Origin: Gilliamella sp. App6-5 | Lineage (GTDB): Bacteria > Pseudomonadota > Gammaproteobacteria > Enterobacterales > Orbaceae | Assembly (NCBI RefSeq): GCF_001690525.1 | Contig: NZ_LZGT01000019.1 | Span: 28,860 to 92,859 of the forward strand | Length of the DNA: 64,000 bases | Direction of reading: 5' to 3' | Shown: one piece after another, positions 48,274 to 61,959 of the stretch | Position numbering within the stretch: the first letter of the stretch is position 1 | Layout: each line of letters opens with the position of its first letter | Made by a program: the position numbers and the translations under genes | Notes under the pieces: model-generated | Database searches by the model: none | Told to the model about the DNA's origin: nothing | Seen by the model: the letters and a program-made list of their open reading frames with translations, nothing else

Positions 48274-49710
48274 ATGACCATTGATCCTGAATTATTACAA
48301 GCATTGGAAATATTTAAACATTTTTTTGATTTAATCCATCAGCCGATAGCTATTATCGATAAAAAAGGCAATTATATTTATTATAATCAGGAAAGCGCAG
48401 AACTGGATGGCTACCCTAAGGAACAAGCGATTGGCAAACCAATGCTTGAGGTTTATCCTAATTTAAAAAAGGAAGACAGTACGATGTTGCAAGCCTTGCA
48501 ACTCGGAAAAGAATATCAAGACAACTACCAATCTTATTATAATCATGTTGGCAAGGTGGTTGATTACTTGCATACCACCGTTCCGCTTTATAATGAGAAA
48601 AAAGAGATCATTGGTGCAATTGAAATAGGTCGAAACCTATCGACAGTTCGACACCTACAAGATCAAGTTTTGAAACTAAACAGTAAGTTATACCACAATA
48701 AAGAGCAACCATTACCCGATATTGTTTTTGTTTCAGAAAAAATGCAAAAAGTTATCGACCAAACCAATATGTTAGGGCGCAATGATGTTCCTGTGTTAAT
48801 TGTGGGCGAAACCGGAACAGGCAAAGAGCTATTTGCTCGTTTAATACACAAAACAAGCCAACGCCGTGATAAAGCTTTCATCTCGCTTAATTGTGGTGCA
48901 CTACCGACTACACTGATCGAAAGTACTTTATTTGGTACTGTAAAAGGGGCATTTACGGGTGCTGAAAACCGTCAAGGTTACTTAGAACTCGCTAACGGCG
49001 GTACATTGTTTCTTGACGAATTAAACGCAATGCCGCTTGAAATGCAAAGCAAATTATTACGATTTCTTCAAGAAAAAACCTATTGGCAATTAGGTGGTAA
49101 TAAAGAAATGCATTCTGATGTTCGTATTGTTGCTGCCATGAATGAATCACCAACAGAACTATTAAAAACAGGAAAAATAAGAAGCGATCTATTTTATCGA
49201 TTAAATGTCGGTTTAATAAAACTTCCCGCTTTACGTGACAGAACAGAAGATATTCCCGTTTTAGCACGCTATTTTATTGATAAACATAAAAACGATGTCA
49301 ATGTCGTAATTAGTGGTATCAGTGAACAGGCTCTGCAACAATTAATAACTGCCCCTTGGCCCGGTAATGTGCGTATGCTTGAAAATGCAATTGTCAGAAG
49401 CATGGTATTACAAAACAAATCAGGTGAATTACAGCATATTACCCTTGATGAAGAGCTCTTTGAGCTCAACAGTTCATTTTCCCAAGACGATAAGACACAT
49501 AAAACTGACAAAACACCTATCAATAAATCTACTTATGAAAACAACTTAACTGAACAAGTTGAAAACTATGAACGGCAGCTTATCATTGATGCATTAAATC
49601 AAGCTAATGGTAAAATTATCACAGCGGCAAAACGATTAAATATTTCGCGCACAACGTTACAATATAAGGTCAAAAAATACAATATTCACATGGGGGTAAT
49701 TGATGATTAA
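48274..49710 (+). CDS. Sigma-54-dependent activator (RocR-like) of the decarboxylase operon
   Basis: 478 residues. N-terminal PAS sensor (roughly 18-125, with IIDKKGNYIYYNQESAELDG), AAA+ domain with Walker A GETGTGKE (about 176-183), the sigma-54 contact GAFTGA (about 225-230), Walker B GGTLFLDE, and a C-terminal Fis-type helix-turn-helix (AAKRLNISRTTLQYKV). RocR and its kin activate amino-acid catabolism in response to ornithine or arginine. It is divergent from the decarboxylase operon, whose promoter is of the sigma-54 type, so it most likely controls it. The effector is unknown. Confidence 0.9.
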   Translation: MTIDPELLQALEIFKHFFDLIHQPIAIIDKKGNYIYYNQESAELDGYPKEQAIGKPMLEVYPNLKKEDSTMLQALQLGKEYQDNYQSYYNHVGKVVDYLHTTVPLYNEKKEIIGAIEIGRNLSTVRHLQDQVLKLNSKLYHNKEQPLPDIVFVSEKMQKVIDQTNMLGRNDVPVLIVGETGTGKELFARLIHKTSQRRDKAFISLNCGALPTTLIESTLFGTVKGAFTGAENRQGYLELANGGTLFLDELNAMPLEMQSKLLRFLQEKTYWQLGGNKEMHSDVRIVAAMNESPTELLKTGKIRSDLFYRLNVGLIKLPALRDRTEDIPVLARYFIDKHKNDVNVVISGISEQALQQLITAPWPGNVRMLENAIVRSMVLQNKSGELQHITLDEELFELNSSFSQDDKTHKTDKTPINKSTYENNLTEQVENYERQLIIDALNQANGKIITAAKRLNISRTTLQYKVKKYNIHMGVIDD

Positions 49711-49718
49711 TTTAATCA

Positions 49719-50900
49719 TCAATTAAACGCTTGAGCACAAGCAAATGCACTGCTCCATGCCCATTGAAAATTATAACCACCTAACCATCCTGACACATCA
49801 ACAACCTCACCAATAAAATAAAGGTTCGAGTGCGTTTTAACAGCCATAGTTTTAGATGATAGCGCATCAGTACTTACACCACCTAGTGTCACCTCGGCAG
49901 TACGATAACCTTCTGTACCATTTGGAGTAATGCTCCAGTGTGTTAATGTATTATACAAGTTTTGCTGTTGTTTAGGATCCAGTTGCTTGACTATTACGTC
50001 ATTTATCAACTTCAGTTGTATTAATACTTCAATAAGCCTTTTCGGTAAAATCTGTGCTAAGCAATTTTTTATAGTTTGATTACGATTTTGTGCTAATAAT
50101 GGTTTAAACGATGACTCAAATGATAAATCGGGTAATAAATTGATAGTGATTGGCGAGCCGGCTTGCCAATAACTTGATATCTGCAAAATAGCAGGACCTG
50201 AAAGCCCTCGGTGAGTAAATAATAAATTTTCTTTGAAGCAGATTCGTTCATTAGATACTTCAACTGGTACCGCAATACCAGACAAGGTTGATAACACATC
50301 AAGTAACGGTTTATGCAACGTAAACGGAACAAGTCCAGCTTTCACAGGCACAACTGGGATGGCAAATTTTTCAGCAATTTTATAGCCAATTGAAGTCATA
50401 CCGAGAGCCGGCATAGATAAACCACCAGTTGCAATAATAAGATTGTCACTATCAATCATACCTTGAGAGGTATGTAATTTAAATCCTTGCCCATCACTAT
50501 CAATATCTTCAACTTGGGTCTGCATCATAAACTTAACATGCCCTTTTTGACACTCTTTTAATAACATATCAACAATATCTTGCGCTGAATTATCGCAAAA
50601 TAATTGTCCATGCTCTTTTTCGTGATAGGCAATATAATATTGATTCACCAATTGAATAAAATCCCACTGGGTAAATCGTTTTAAAGCCGATTTGCAAAAA
50701 TGCGGATTGTCAGAAATATAATTACTCGGTTCAATCGACAAGTTAGTAAAGTTACATTTACCCCCGCCAGACATTAAGATTTTACGTCCTCGTTTTTTAC
50801 CATTATCAATCACGGTAACATCGTACCCTTTTTGACCGAGTAAGCCAGCACAAAAAAGCCCAGCAGCGCCAGCACCTACAATTGTAATTTTAGTTTGCAT
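49719..50900 (-). CDS. BaiN/YhiN-family flavoprotein
   Basis: 393 residues from ATG 50900 (MQTKITIVGAGAAGLFCAGLL); the ATG at 50954 adds an implausible 18-residue Ile/Leu-rich start. N-terminal FAD site GAGAAGLFCA, then GKKRGRKILMSGGGKCNFTN, and the C-terminal GGVSTDAL and GEVVDVSGWLGGYNFQWAWS, all hallmarks of HI0933/YhiN proteins. Enzymatic role in most bacteria unknown; a distant clostridial member is BaiN. Its stop lies 9 bp from the stop of the convergent activator gene. Confidence 0.9.
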   Translation of the reverse strand: MQTKITIVGAGAAGLFCAGLLGQKGYDVTVIDNGKKRGRKILMSGGGKCNFTNLSIEPSNYISDNPHFCKSALKRFTQWDFIQLVNQYYIAYHEKEHGQLFCDNSAQDIVDMLLKECQKGHVKFMMQTQVEDIDSDGQGFKLHTSQGMIDSDNLIIATGGLSMPALGMTSIGYKIAEKFAIPVVPVKAGLVPFTLHKPLLDVLSTLSGIAVPVEVSNERICFKENLLFTHRGLSGPAILQISSYWQAGSPITINLLPDLSFESSFKPLLAQNRNQTIKNCLAQILPKRLIEVLIQLKLINDVIVKQLDPKQQQNLYNTLTHWSITPNGTEGYRTAEVTLGGVSTDALSSKTMAVKTHSNLYFIGEVVDVSGWLGGYNFQWAWSSAFACAQAFN

Positions 50901-50981
50901 TATTGATAGATTAAAAATAAAAGATAACAAATTATAACAGTATATAATTGTCACTCATAGTCGTTGGAATAAACCGCAGTT

Positions 50982-51026
50982 CTTATACTAAAACACATAC
51001 TTTCCTGAAACTTTTTAACAAAAAAA
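50982..51026 (+). repeat. Short dispersed intergenic repeat, copy 3
   Basis: CTTATACTAAAACACATACT then TTCCTGAAACTTTTTAACAA: same element as at 3433, 30557 and 60402 with a few substitutions. Confidence 0.75.
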
Positions 51027-51101
51027 GAATTTATATCAAAAATAGTGCCAAAAATTGTCAAAATATGATTTTAACTTACAAAATCATTGTGATATTTACC
51101 A

Positions 51102-51165
51102 TTATTAGTTTTATTAATAAACCAATATTAATTATTAACAAATTGACTTATAAGTAATATTTATT
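51102..51165 (+). repeat. ~65-bp direct repeat, left copy
   Basis: TTATTAGTTTTATTAATAA at the start and TTATAAGTAATATTTATT at the end are identical to 54125-54189, with a diverged centre of about 25 bp. The pair flanks the rplS remnant and the two spermidine-synthase-like genes. Confidence 0.75.
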
Positions 51166-51210
51166 CAGCATTCCTTTTTATGTTATTTTTTGTTCACTTA
51201 TAATCTGTGG

Positions 51211-51412
51211 TTATGTGATTCTTTCGTGGGGCTAGGTCACTCAATGTTTATTATTATAGATTTCAAGCGTTGGTACTGAACGTTTTCCCAAACTCACCTG
51301 TTATTGATTCTATTACGGTGAAGCATCATGGACAAATACATAAAGGTAAACTTTATTACTTATATGAATTTAATAGTAAAGGAGGGGGGGTACCAAGGAT
51401 AATTCTTAACTC
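51211..51412 (+). pseudogene. Decayed partial copy of rplS
   Basis: The stretch aligns with rplS from about codon 45 to its end (41442-41661). The clearest part is DSITVKHHGQIHKGKLYYLYEF against [22 protein letters not shown]. Small indels, such as loss of about five bases around the HSP codons and a frame change at the end, plus many substitutions, show that it is not translated as bL19. No start codon or ribosome-binding site in the equivalent place. The intact gene is at 41311-41661. Confidence 0.85.
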
Positions 51413-51442
51413 ATTAACTTTAATAATATGTGTTAATATATT

Positions 51443-51474
51443 GATAAATCGGTGATAATTACCGCCGATTTATC
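51443..51474. terminator. Hairpin at the end of the spermidine-synthase-like pair
   Basis: GATAAATCGG (51443-51452) pairs perfectly with CCGATTTATC (51465-51474); 13 bp after the stop of the minus-strand gene at 51488. The downstream T content is modest. Confidence 0.6.
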
Positions 51475-51487
51475 ATTCTAAATGGCT

Positions 51488-52117
51488 TTATACTATTTTA
51501 TTATCAACTTTTTTTATCTGTGCTTTATTAAAAAATAGATAAGCAATTATAGCGACTATAAAATTACCTAAAGCTGCAAATATCGTTACAATATTAAGGC
51601 CAAAATAGTTAAATAGTATGAATCCTGTTAAAGCAGCACCGATTGCTGCGCCAAAAGTATTAATAGCATAAAGATGTCCAGTTGTTTGACCAATATTTTT
51701 CCAAAATTGTGCAATATAAGTGATTAAAATTGGAAGCGTTGCCCCCATCAAAAGTGTAGGAACAAGCACCAATAAGAAATTAACAACTGCAACAACGGCC
51801 AAATTATAAACAATAAAAATATCGCCGATAAATAAAATAAGTGGGTAACTAATTAGCCCAAATAATCCAATGCCAAATTCACTAAAACAAAAAAACTGTA
51901 GCGCTTTATTCGGGTATTTATCGACAATCCTTCCGCCACCGAGGGCTCCTAAACCAAGTCCTAACATAAATGCTGATACAATAATTGCAACAGAATCAAC
52001 ATCGGAACCAAAAGCCGAATAAAGTGCGCGTTGCCAAGCAACTTGATAAGTTAAACCACTCATGCCAGAAATAAAAAATAGAGTACTTAATAGTAATAAT
52101 TGTTTTTTGCTTAACAT
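51488..52117 (-). CDS. Membrane protein resembling the N-terminal half of fused MFS/spermidine synthase
   Basis: 209 residues from ATG 52117, which has AAGGA nine bases upstream; ATG 52141 overlaps the preceding gene. Six hydrophobic segments with LFFISGMSGLTYQVAWQRAL and GLGLGALGGGRIVDK, the signature of the membrane domain of the so-called fused MFS/spermidine synthases. No methyltransferase-like domain is attached, and the gene ends after segment six. It follows 10 bp after a gene that carries both a similar membrane part and the catalytic-like part. Role unknown, perhaps polyamine or lipid-linked. Confidence 0.75.
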   Translation of the reverse strand: MLSKKQLLLLSTLFFISGMSGLTYQVAWQRALYSAFGSDVDSVAIIVSAFMLGLGLGALGGGRIVDKYPNKALQFFCFSEFGIGLFGLISYPLILFIGDIFIVYNLAVVAVVNFLLVLVPTLLMGATLPILITYIAQFWKNIGQTTGHLYAINTFGAAIGAALTGFILFNYFGLNIVTIFAALGNFIVAIIAYLFFNKAQIKKVDNKIV

Positions 52118-52127
52118 AAAAGGTTCC

Positions 52128-53654
52128 TTATTTATTTCCAAAAAGTCCGTATTTATATTCTGTTATCATATTGCTATCGGTAATGATTTCCGTATCTCGC
52201 CCTAAATGATAAAGTTTTTCAACTTCGTCTAAACTTAATAGTTTTGTCGCTAATGTTTTCTTGTAAGCGCCATTTTCAAGTTGTTTAGATTCTTTACTAA
52301 ACAATGGTCTACCATCTAAAACTAACTTATCGAGGCGCTCTCTAGCAATAACTTCATCAAGTTTAATCATCGAATCAGAGGCATAAATAAAGCCAAGTGT
52401 GCCCCAATATGCGTGGTTAAATACCGATTGGGCGGTTTTTAATGTATCTAGTGAACGAGTACTATTAAATGCCAAAATACCATTAGTATTTAATGAATCA
52501 TGTAATATTTTCATCATCTCTTGCGATAATAGATTGGTTACGCCTGAACGCCAATGATAAGTGGTATTCATAATGATTAAATCATATTTTTTTTCACTAT
52601 TTCGTTTAAGCCAACGTCGTCCGTCATCAATATAAATATTAATTTTAGGATCATTTAATATTGGTGAAACAACAGGGTATTGTTTAATAATATCTAGATA
52701 GCCTTTATTGATTTCAATACCATCAATGGTTTCTAATGTCGGAAAACTTGATAAGGCACGAGTCCATGCACCACCGCTCACACCAATAACCAGCGCTTTT
52801 TTAGGGTTTGGGTGGGTTGCCGATAATAAATAAAGTCGATTTAGATCATTTATATCGATATCTGGATCGATATTTAATATCCCGTCATACATCTTATTAC
52901 CTAATACGATATTTTTTCTGCCATCCCTATCGTCATTGACAATATGAATCACACCGTAACGATTTTCAATATAAGAATCGATAGATATTCCTTGTTCAAA
53001 CACTTTTCTAAACATATAATCCGAGTGTTTATTCACTAAATAAAAGCAACAGCTACCAAGCATAACAACAGCGATGACAGAAACAATCGATTTTTTCACT
53101 ATCATCAATGCGCCTAATAAAATACAAGCGATACCAATTAGAATAAACATGGATGAAATAGAAATATAATCAAGGAAAATACCCCCAATTAATAAACTAC
53201 CGAGCGTTGAGCCAATAATATTAAAGAAATAGACTTTAGAGACAGATGCACCTACTTTCCCATTGGAAATATTCGTACCTAAATGATGTACGATCGGAAA
53301 TAATATTGCCTTTAAAGCAGCAACGACGAATATTAAAATACAACATATACCTAACAATTCTCCTATAGCATTTTTTTGAGGTATGTATTGGATAATCAAT
53401 GAAATCGATATATCAATAAAACCAGCAAAAATTAAAACCGTCCCACCAGCGATGAATAAGTTAGAATAACGGGAACAAATTGCCTTACCTCGATTTGCTC
53501 CAAAGGCAATACCTAATAGAAAGAAAAACAATACCAGAGCAAAAGCAAAAGGAGCTCCCCCCAACATAAAACTTACTATTCTAAACCATAGCATCTCTTG
53601 CCCTAAGCTCATAAGTCCAACTAAAAGCGAAATGGACCAAGCAAAATATTTCAT
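52128..53654 (-). CDS. Membrane-anchored spermidine-synthase-like protein
   Basis: 508 residues. The N-terminal ~205 residues form six or seven membrane helices (WSISLLVGLMSLGQEMLWFR; the LGQE-X-LW-R pattern parallels that of the following gene). From ~230 there is an aminopropyltransferase-like Rossmann domain with LVIGVSGGAW (about 288-297), acidic residue Glu314 in DGIEINKGY, and DDGRRWL. The usual spermidine synthase gate GGGDG is replaced by GVSGGA, and the catalytic Asp in YDLIIMNTTYHWR seems replaced by Asn. It therefore may not make spermidine. Translated just before its shorter partner. Confidence 0.8.
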   Translation of the reverse strand: MKYFAWSISLLVGLMSLGQEMLWFRIVSFMLGGAPFAFALVLFFFLLGIAFGANRGKAICSRYSNLFIAGGTVLIFAGFIDISISLIIQYIPQKNAIGELLGICCILIFVVAALKAILFPIVHHLGTNISNGKVGASVSKVYFFNIIGSTLGSLLIGGIFLDYISISSMFILIGIACILLGALMIVKKSIVSVIAVVMLGSCCFYLVNKHSDYMFRKVFEQGISIDSYIENRYGVIHIVNDDRDGRKNIVLGNKMYDGILNIDPDIDINDLNRLYLLSATHPNPKKALVIGVSGGAWTRALSSFPTLETIDGIEINKGYLDIIKQYPVVSPILNDPKINIYIDDGRRWLKRNSEKKYDLIIMNTTYHWRSGVTNLLSQEMMKILHDSLNTNGILAFNSTRSLDTLKTAQSVFNHAYWGTLGFIYASDSMIKLDEVIARERLDKLVLDGRPLFSKESKQLENGAYKKTLATKLLSLDEVEKLYHLGRDTEIITDSNMITEYKYGLFGNK

Positions 53655-54285
53655 AATAACTTTCCCTAAATTTTCTTTATTGTTTTGAGATATTATTTAG
53701 TTAATTGAGTCTTTAATTACTGCTATTTTTTATTCAACTCTTCTAATTATAAGAGTTTACTGCTTAATTAAAACTCTAATTAACAACTTTTGCAAGCATA
53801 TTTTTTGAACATTGTATTGCTAAGAGTTAGAACTTATTCAAAAAAAGATGATGTATATCAATAATTAGCACATTAATTATAAATTGAGAGCATTGATTAA
53901 TTTGTTTAAATAATCAGTTTTTAAAAAAAATTAATTTTAAAAGATTCAATCAGTTATTTAGCAAGCCTAATTCATACTTTTTTGTTCAATTAAGCTTAAG
54001 AGTTTCATTTAAATGTACACTATTTATTAAACTTATTTACAAAAATTGAAAATAAATTACCATCATTAATATCCTTCCTTTTTCACCGCATAATTACCAT
54101 ATTGAGTTCATCTAGAACTACCACTTATTAGTTTTATTAATAAGTTTAGTCTTAGTTATCAAAAAATTAAGTTATAAGTAATATTTATTTGACCAAAAAC
54201 TGATTTTTAATTAACTTCACACCTAATATGGGATTAATGCCTATACCTTCTCAAATTATAAAAGCGATGAATTAGAGGCAATGAT
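53655..54285. other. AT-rich promoter region between divergent genes
   Basis: No ORF. Contains the right copy of the ~65-bp direct repeat (54125-54189), about 100 bp before gltB, and long A/T tracts; the promoters of gltBD and of the spermidine-synthase-like pair must lie here. Confidence 0.5.
54125..54189 (+). repeat. ~65-bp direct repeat, right copy
   Basis: Direct counterpart of 51102-51165; see that entry for the shared ends. Confidence 0.75.
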
Positions 54286-60169
<5,884 letters not shown>

Positions 60170-60196
60170 CCACTATTTTATTTTAAATTAAAAAAT

Positions 60197-60221
60197 AAAC
60201 CCGCTTTAAATCAGCGGGTTT
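60197..60221 (+). terminator. Terminator of gltBD
   Basis: AAACCCGCT, TTAAATC, AGCGGGTTT (60197-60221), followed by AATTATTGTATTTTT. Confidence 0.85.
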
Positions 60222-60401
60222 AATTATTGTATTTTTATCTAGGTATTCCATAATAACAGTTATTTTTATTAAAAAAACTTCATCTATTCAATTGATATTA
60301 TTTTTTTATTTTGGTACTTTAAAAAATCAAACGTTTATATAGCAGTTTCTGTTTTTTAGTTTGGTTGATTTAGAGTTCTTTTTGGGTTAGTGCAAGTTTG
60401 A

Positions 60402-60446
60402 AATTTTTGTCAAAAAGTTTCAGGTAACTAGGTGTTTGAGTATAAA
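60402..60446 (-). repeat. Short dispersed intergenic repeat, copy 4 (inverted)
   Basis: On the minus strand reads TTTTTATACTCAAACACCTA then GTTACCTGAAACTTTTTGAC; nearly identical to copy 2 behind gpsA. Confidence 0.8.
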
Positions 60447-60585
60447 AATTGGTTTTATTTTACTGCTTGGTTTAAATATTTTTATATCTAAGAAGAGACT
60501 GGCTATCTAACAGCTAAAGCACATCTCTCGCCAACTTTGTCAATTCAAGCCCTCTTTCTACTCATACAAAGACTACTTTCTTTGG

Positions 60586-60660
60586 TTAATTTTTCTTTAT
60601 GGCGTAGTCATCCTAACTCTTGCCTATGATAAGGCATCAGTTTTTTATATTTATTAGTAC
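60586..60660 (+). repeat. Degenerate dispersed repeat, family 2, copy B (short)
   Basis: Shares TTTTTCTTTATG, a TGATAAG-type block and TTTTTTATATTTATTA in order with copies A (3270) and C (61374). Weak. Confidence 0.35.
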
Positions 60661-60985
60661 TGTTATTTAGATTAATCTAAATAACTCAAGGAGTTCATAT
60701 ATAAAATACCTAATACTATGTTGATAATCAGCTTAATTTACTATAATATTGTTTTCATAAGTGATATTATGCAAAAACATATGCCTAGATAATTCGATGT
60801 TTGCACAATAAATAAAAAGCGTAGACAGGGCATCAGCAGATATTATCACTAAACTAAAAGAGAACGTTTAGTCAATGATTAGAAGTATCAGATATCAATA
60901 AAGATTCGTTACAAAATGTATTGATCGAGAAATGATATTAATTATTATTGGATAACATTATTTAATTATAAAAATGGAGATAATT

Positions 60986-61276
60986 ATGAAAAGTAAAGGT
61001 GTAGCTTATTTATTGTGGTTCTTTTTGGGTTTTTGGGGAATCCATCGAATGTACTGTGGTAAATGGATTTCTGGTTTTATTTGGTTATTTACTGCGGGTT
61101 TGTTCGGTATTGGATGGATTGTAGACATTTTTCTAACCAGCGGTATGGTTGATTATGCTAATTGCATCTATAAAAGTAAATATAATCAGCAGTCACCAAA
61201 TAATATCTCAATTCAAATTAACAATGCTCATCACGCTCAACCGTCAACTCATGCTATAGACGAAAAGAGTGCATAA
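60986..61276 (+). CDS. TM2-domain membrane protein
   Basis: 96 residues from ATG 60986 (MKSKGVAYLLWFFLGFWGIH); an ATG at 60974 lies inside the Shine-Dalgarno-like GGAGATAA region. Two membrane helices separated by a short loop holding GIHRMYCGKWISG, then GLFGIGWIVDIFL: the TM2 domain. The hydrophilic C-terminal tail (~40 residues) is Asn-, Gln- and His-rich. TM2 proteins are widespread and functionally undefined in bacteria. It stands alone between IS/repeat debris. Confidence 0.85.
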   Translation: MKSKGVAYLLWFFLGFWGIHRMYCGKWISGFIWLFTAGLFGIGWIVDIFLTSGMVDYANCIYKSKYNQQSPNNISIQINNAHHAQPSTHAIDEKSA

Positions 61277-61373
61277 TGTGCAGAAAATACCTCTGTGTTT
61301 TCGTTTCATTATAAAAATAATCCACTAAAGCTCATAAGGCGTTTTATCAAAAATCGCTTTATGGGAATCTGTG

Positions 61374-61485
61374 ACGGTTATTTTTTTCTTTATGAAATCA
61401 TCACTCTATCTCTTGTCTTTGATAAGATGTTAATTTTTTATATCTATCCATGACAATCATTGCTCAAATTCAGTAAACAGCGCTA
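61374..61485 (+). repeat. Degenerate dispersed repeat, family 2, copy C
   Basis: Best counterpart of 3270-3395; see that entry. It lies ~150 bp upstream of the IS3 remnant. Confidence 0.5.
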
Positions 61486-61639
61486 AGATTTTATACAAAT
61501 TATTTGCTATCTTAATAAGCTCACTGAATAATAGGGGAGGCTTCATTAAGATTATGTGTGAATAACGAATCAGAACTCACCGAGACATTTTTTGCAAAAT
61601 GGATAAGATTACCCAATGTAACCATTGATTCTATTTTCA

Positions 61640-61790
61640 CCAGTACCCTATCAATACGGGTATATTGAACGATTTAATCGTACTTATCCAACTAAAGTAG
61701 TATATTTATACCTTTTAAATAACCACGAGTAAGCAAGAATGGGAACCGAAGAATCGCTGACGATTTATAACATGGAAAGCCCCAAATAAT
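61640..61790 (+). pseudogene. IS3-family transposase (OrfB) C-terminal remnant
   Basis: In one frame QYGYIERFNRTYPTKVVYLY matches the QNGYIERFNRTYR-EVLD-Y block that carries the catalytic Glu of IS3-family OrfB. LNNHE follows, then an in-frame stop, then TEESLTIYNMESP, which corresponds to TE-WL-EYN-ERP. Everything upstream in the transposase is lost, and no terminal inverted repeats were found. A dead fragment. Confidence 0.8.
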
Positions 61791-61873
61791 ATGGTTCCCT
61801 ATTGAATATAAAACTAAAACACGCAACGTAATTTTCGATGTGGTTTTTGTACTAACGATGGTAAGATGCTTAC

Positions 61874-61909
61874 ATATATAGGTAAACTAACTTGCCTATA
61901 TATCTTTTT
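61874..61909. terminator. Terminator-like hairpin after the MFS gene
   Basis: ATATATAGGTAA (61874-61885), loop ACTAAC, TTGCCTATATAT (61892-61903), 12-bp stem with one wobble, followed by CTTTTT. Confidence 0.6.
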
Positions 61910-61959
61910 ATTTTTCCTTATCAATTAATTTTTTTTTTGAAAATTATTAAAGTTGTGAG

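Larger units (their letters stand above)
50901..51210. other. Intergenic repeats, no gene
   Basis: Contains short dispersed repeat copy 3 (50982-51026) and the left copy of a ~65-bp direct repeat (51102-51165). Confidence 0.6.
60170..60985. other. Gene-free region with repeats
   Basis: Holds the gltBD terminator (60197-60221), short dispersed repeat copy 4 (60402-60446, inverted) and a fragment of repeat family 2 (60586-60660). No ORF worth reporting. Confidence 0.6.
61277..61959. other. Region of repeat and IS debris
   Basis: Contains repeat family 2 copy C (61374-61485), the IS3-family remnant (61640-61790) and a terminator-like hairpin (61874-61909). No intact gene. Confidence 0.6.

Noticed and set aside
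51270..51455. 61-codon ORF as a small gene
   Set aside because: Its protein is a mutated fragment of bL19; reported as rplS pseudogene.
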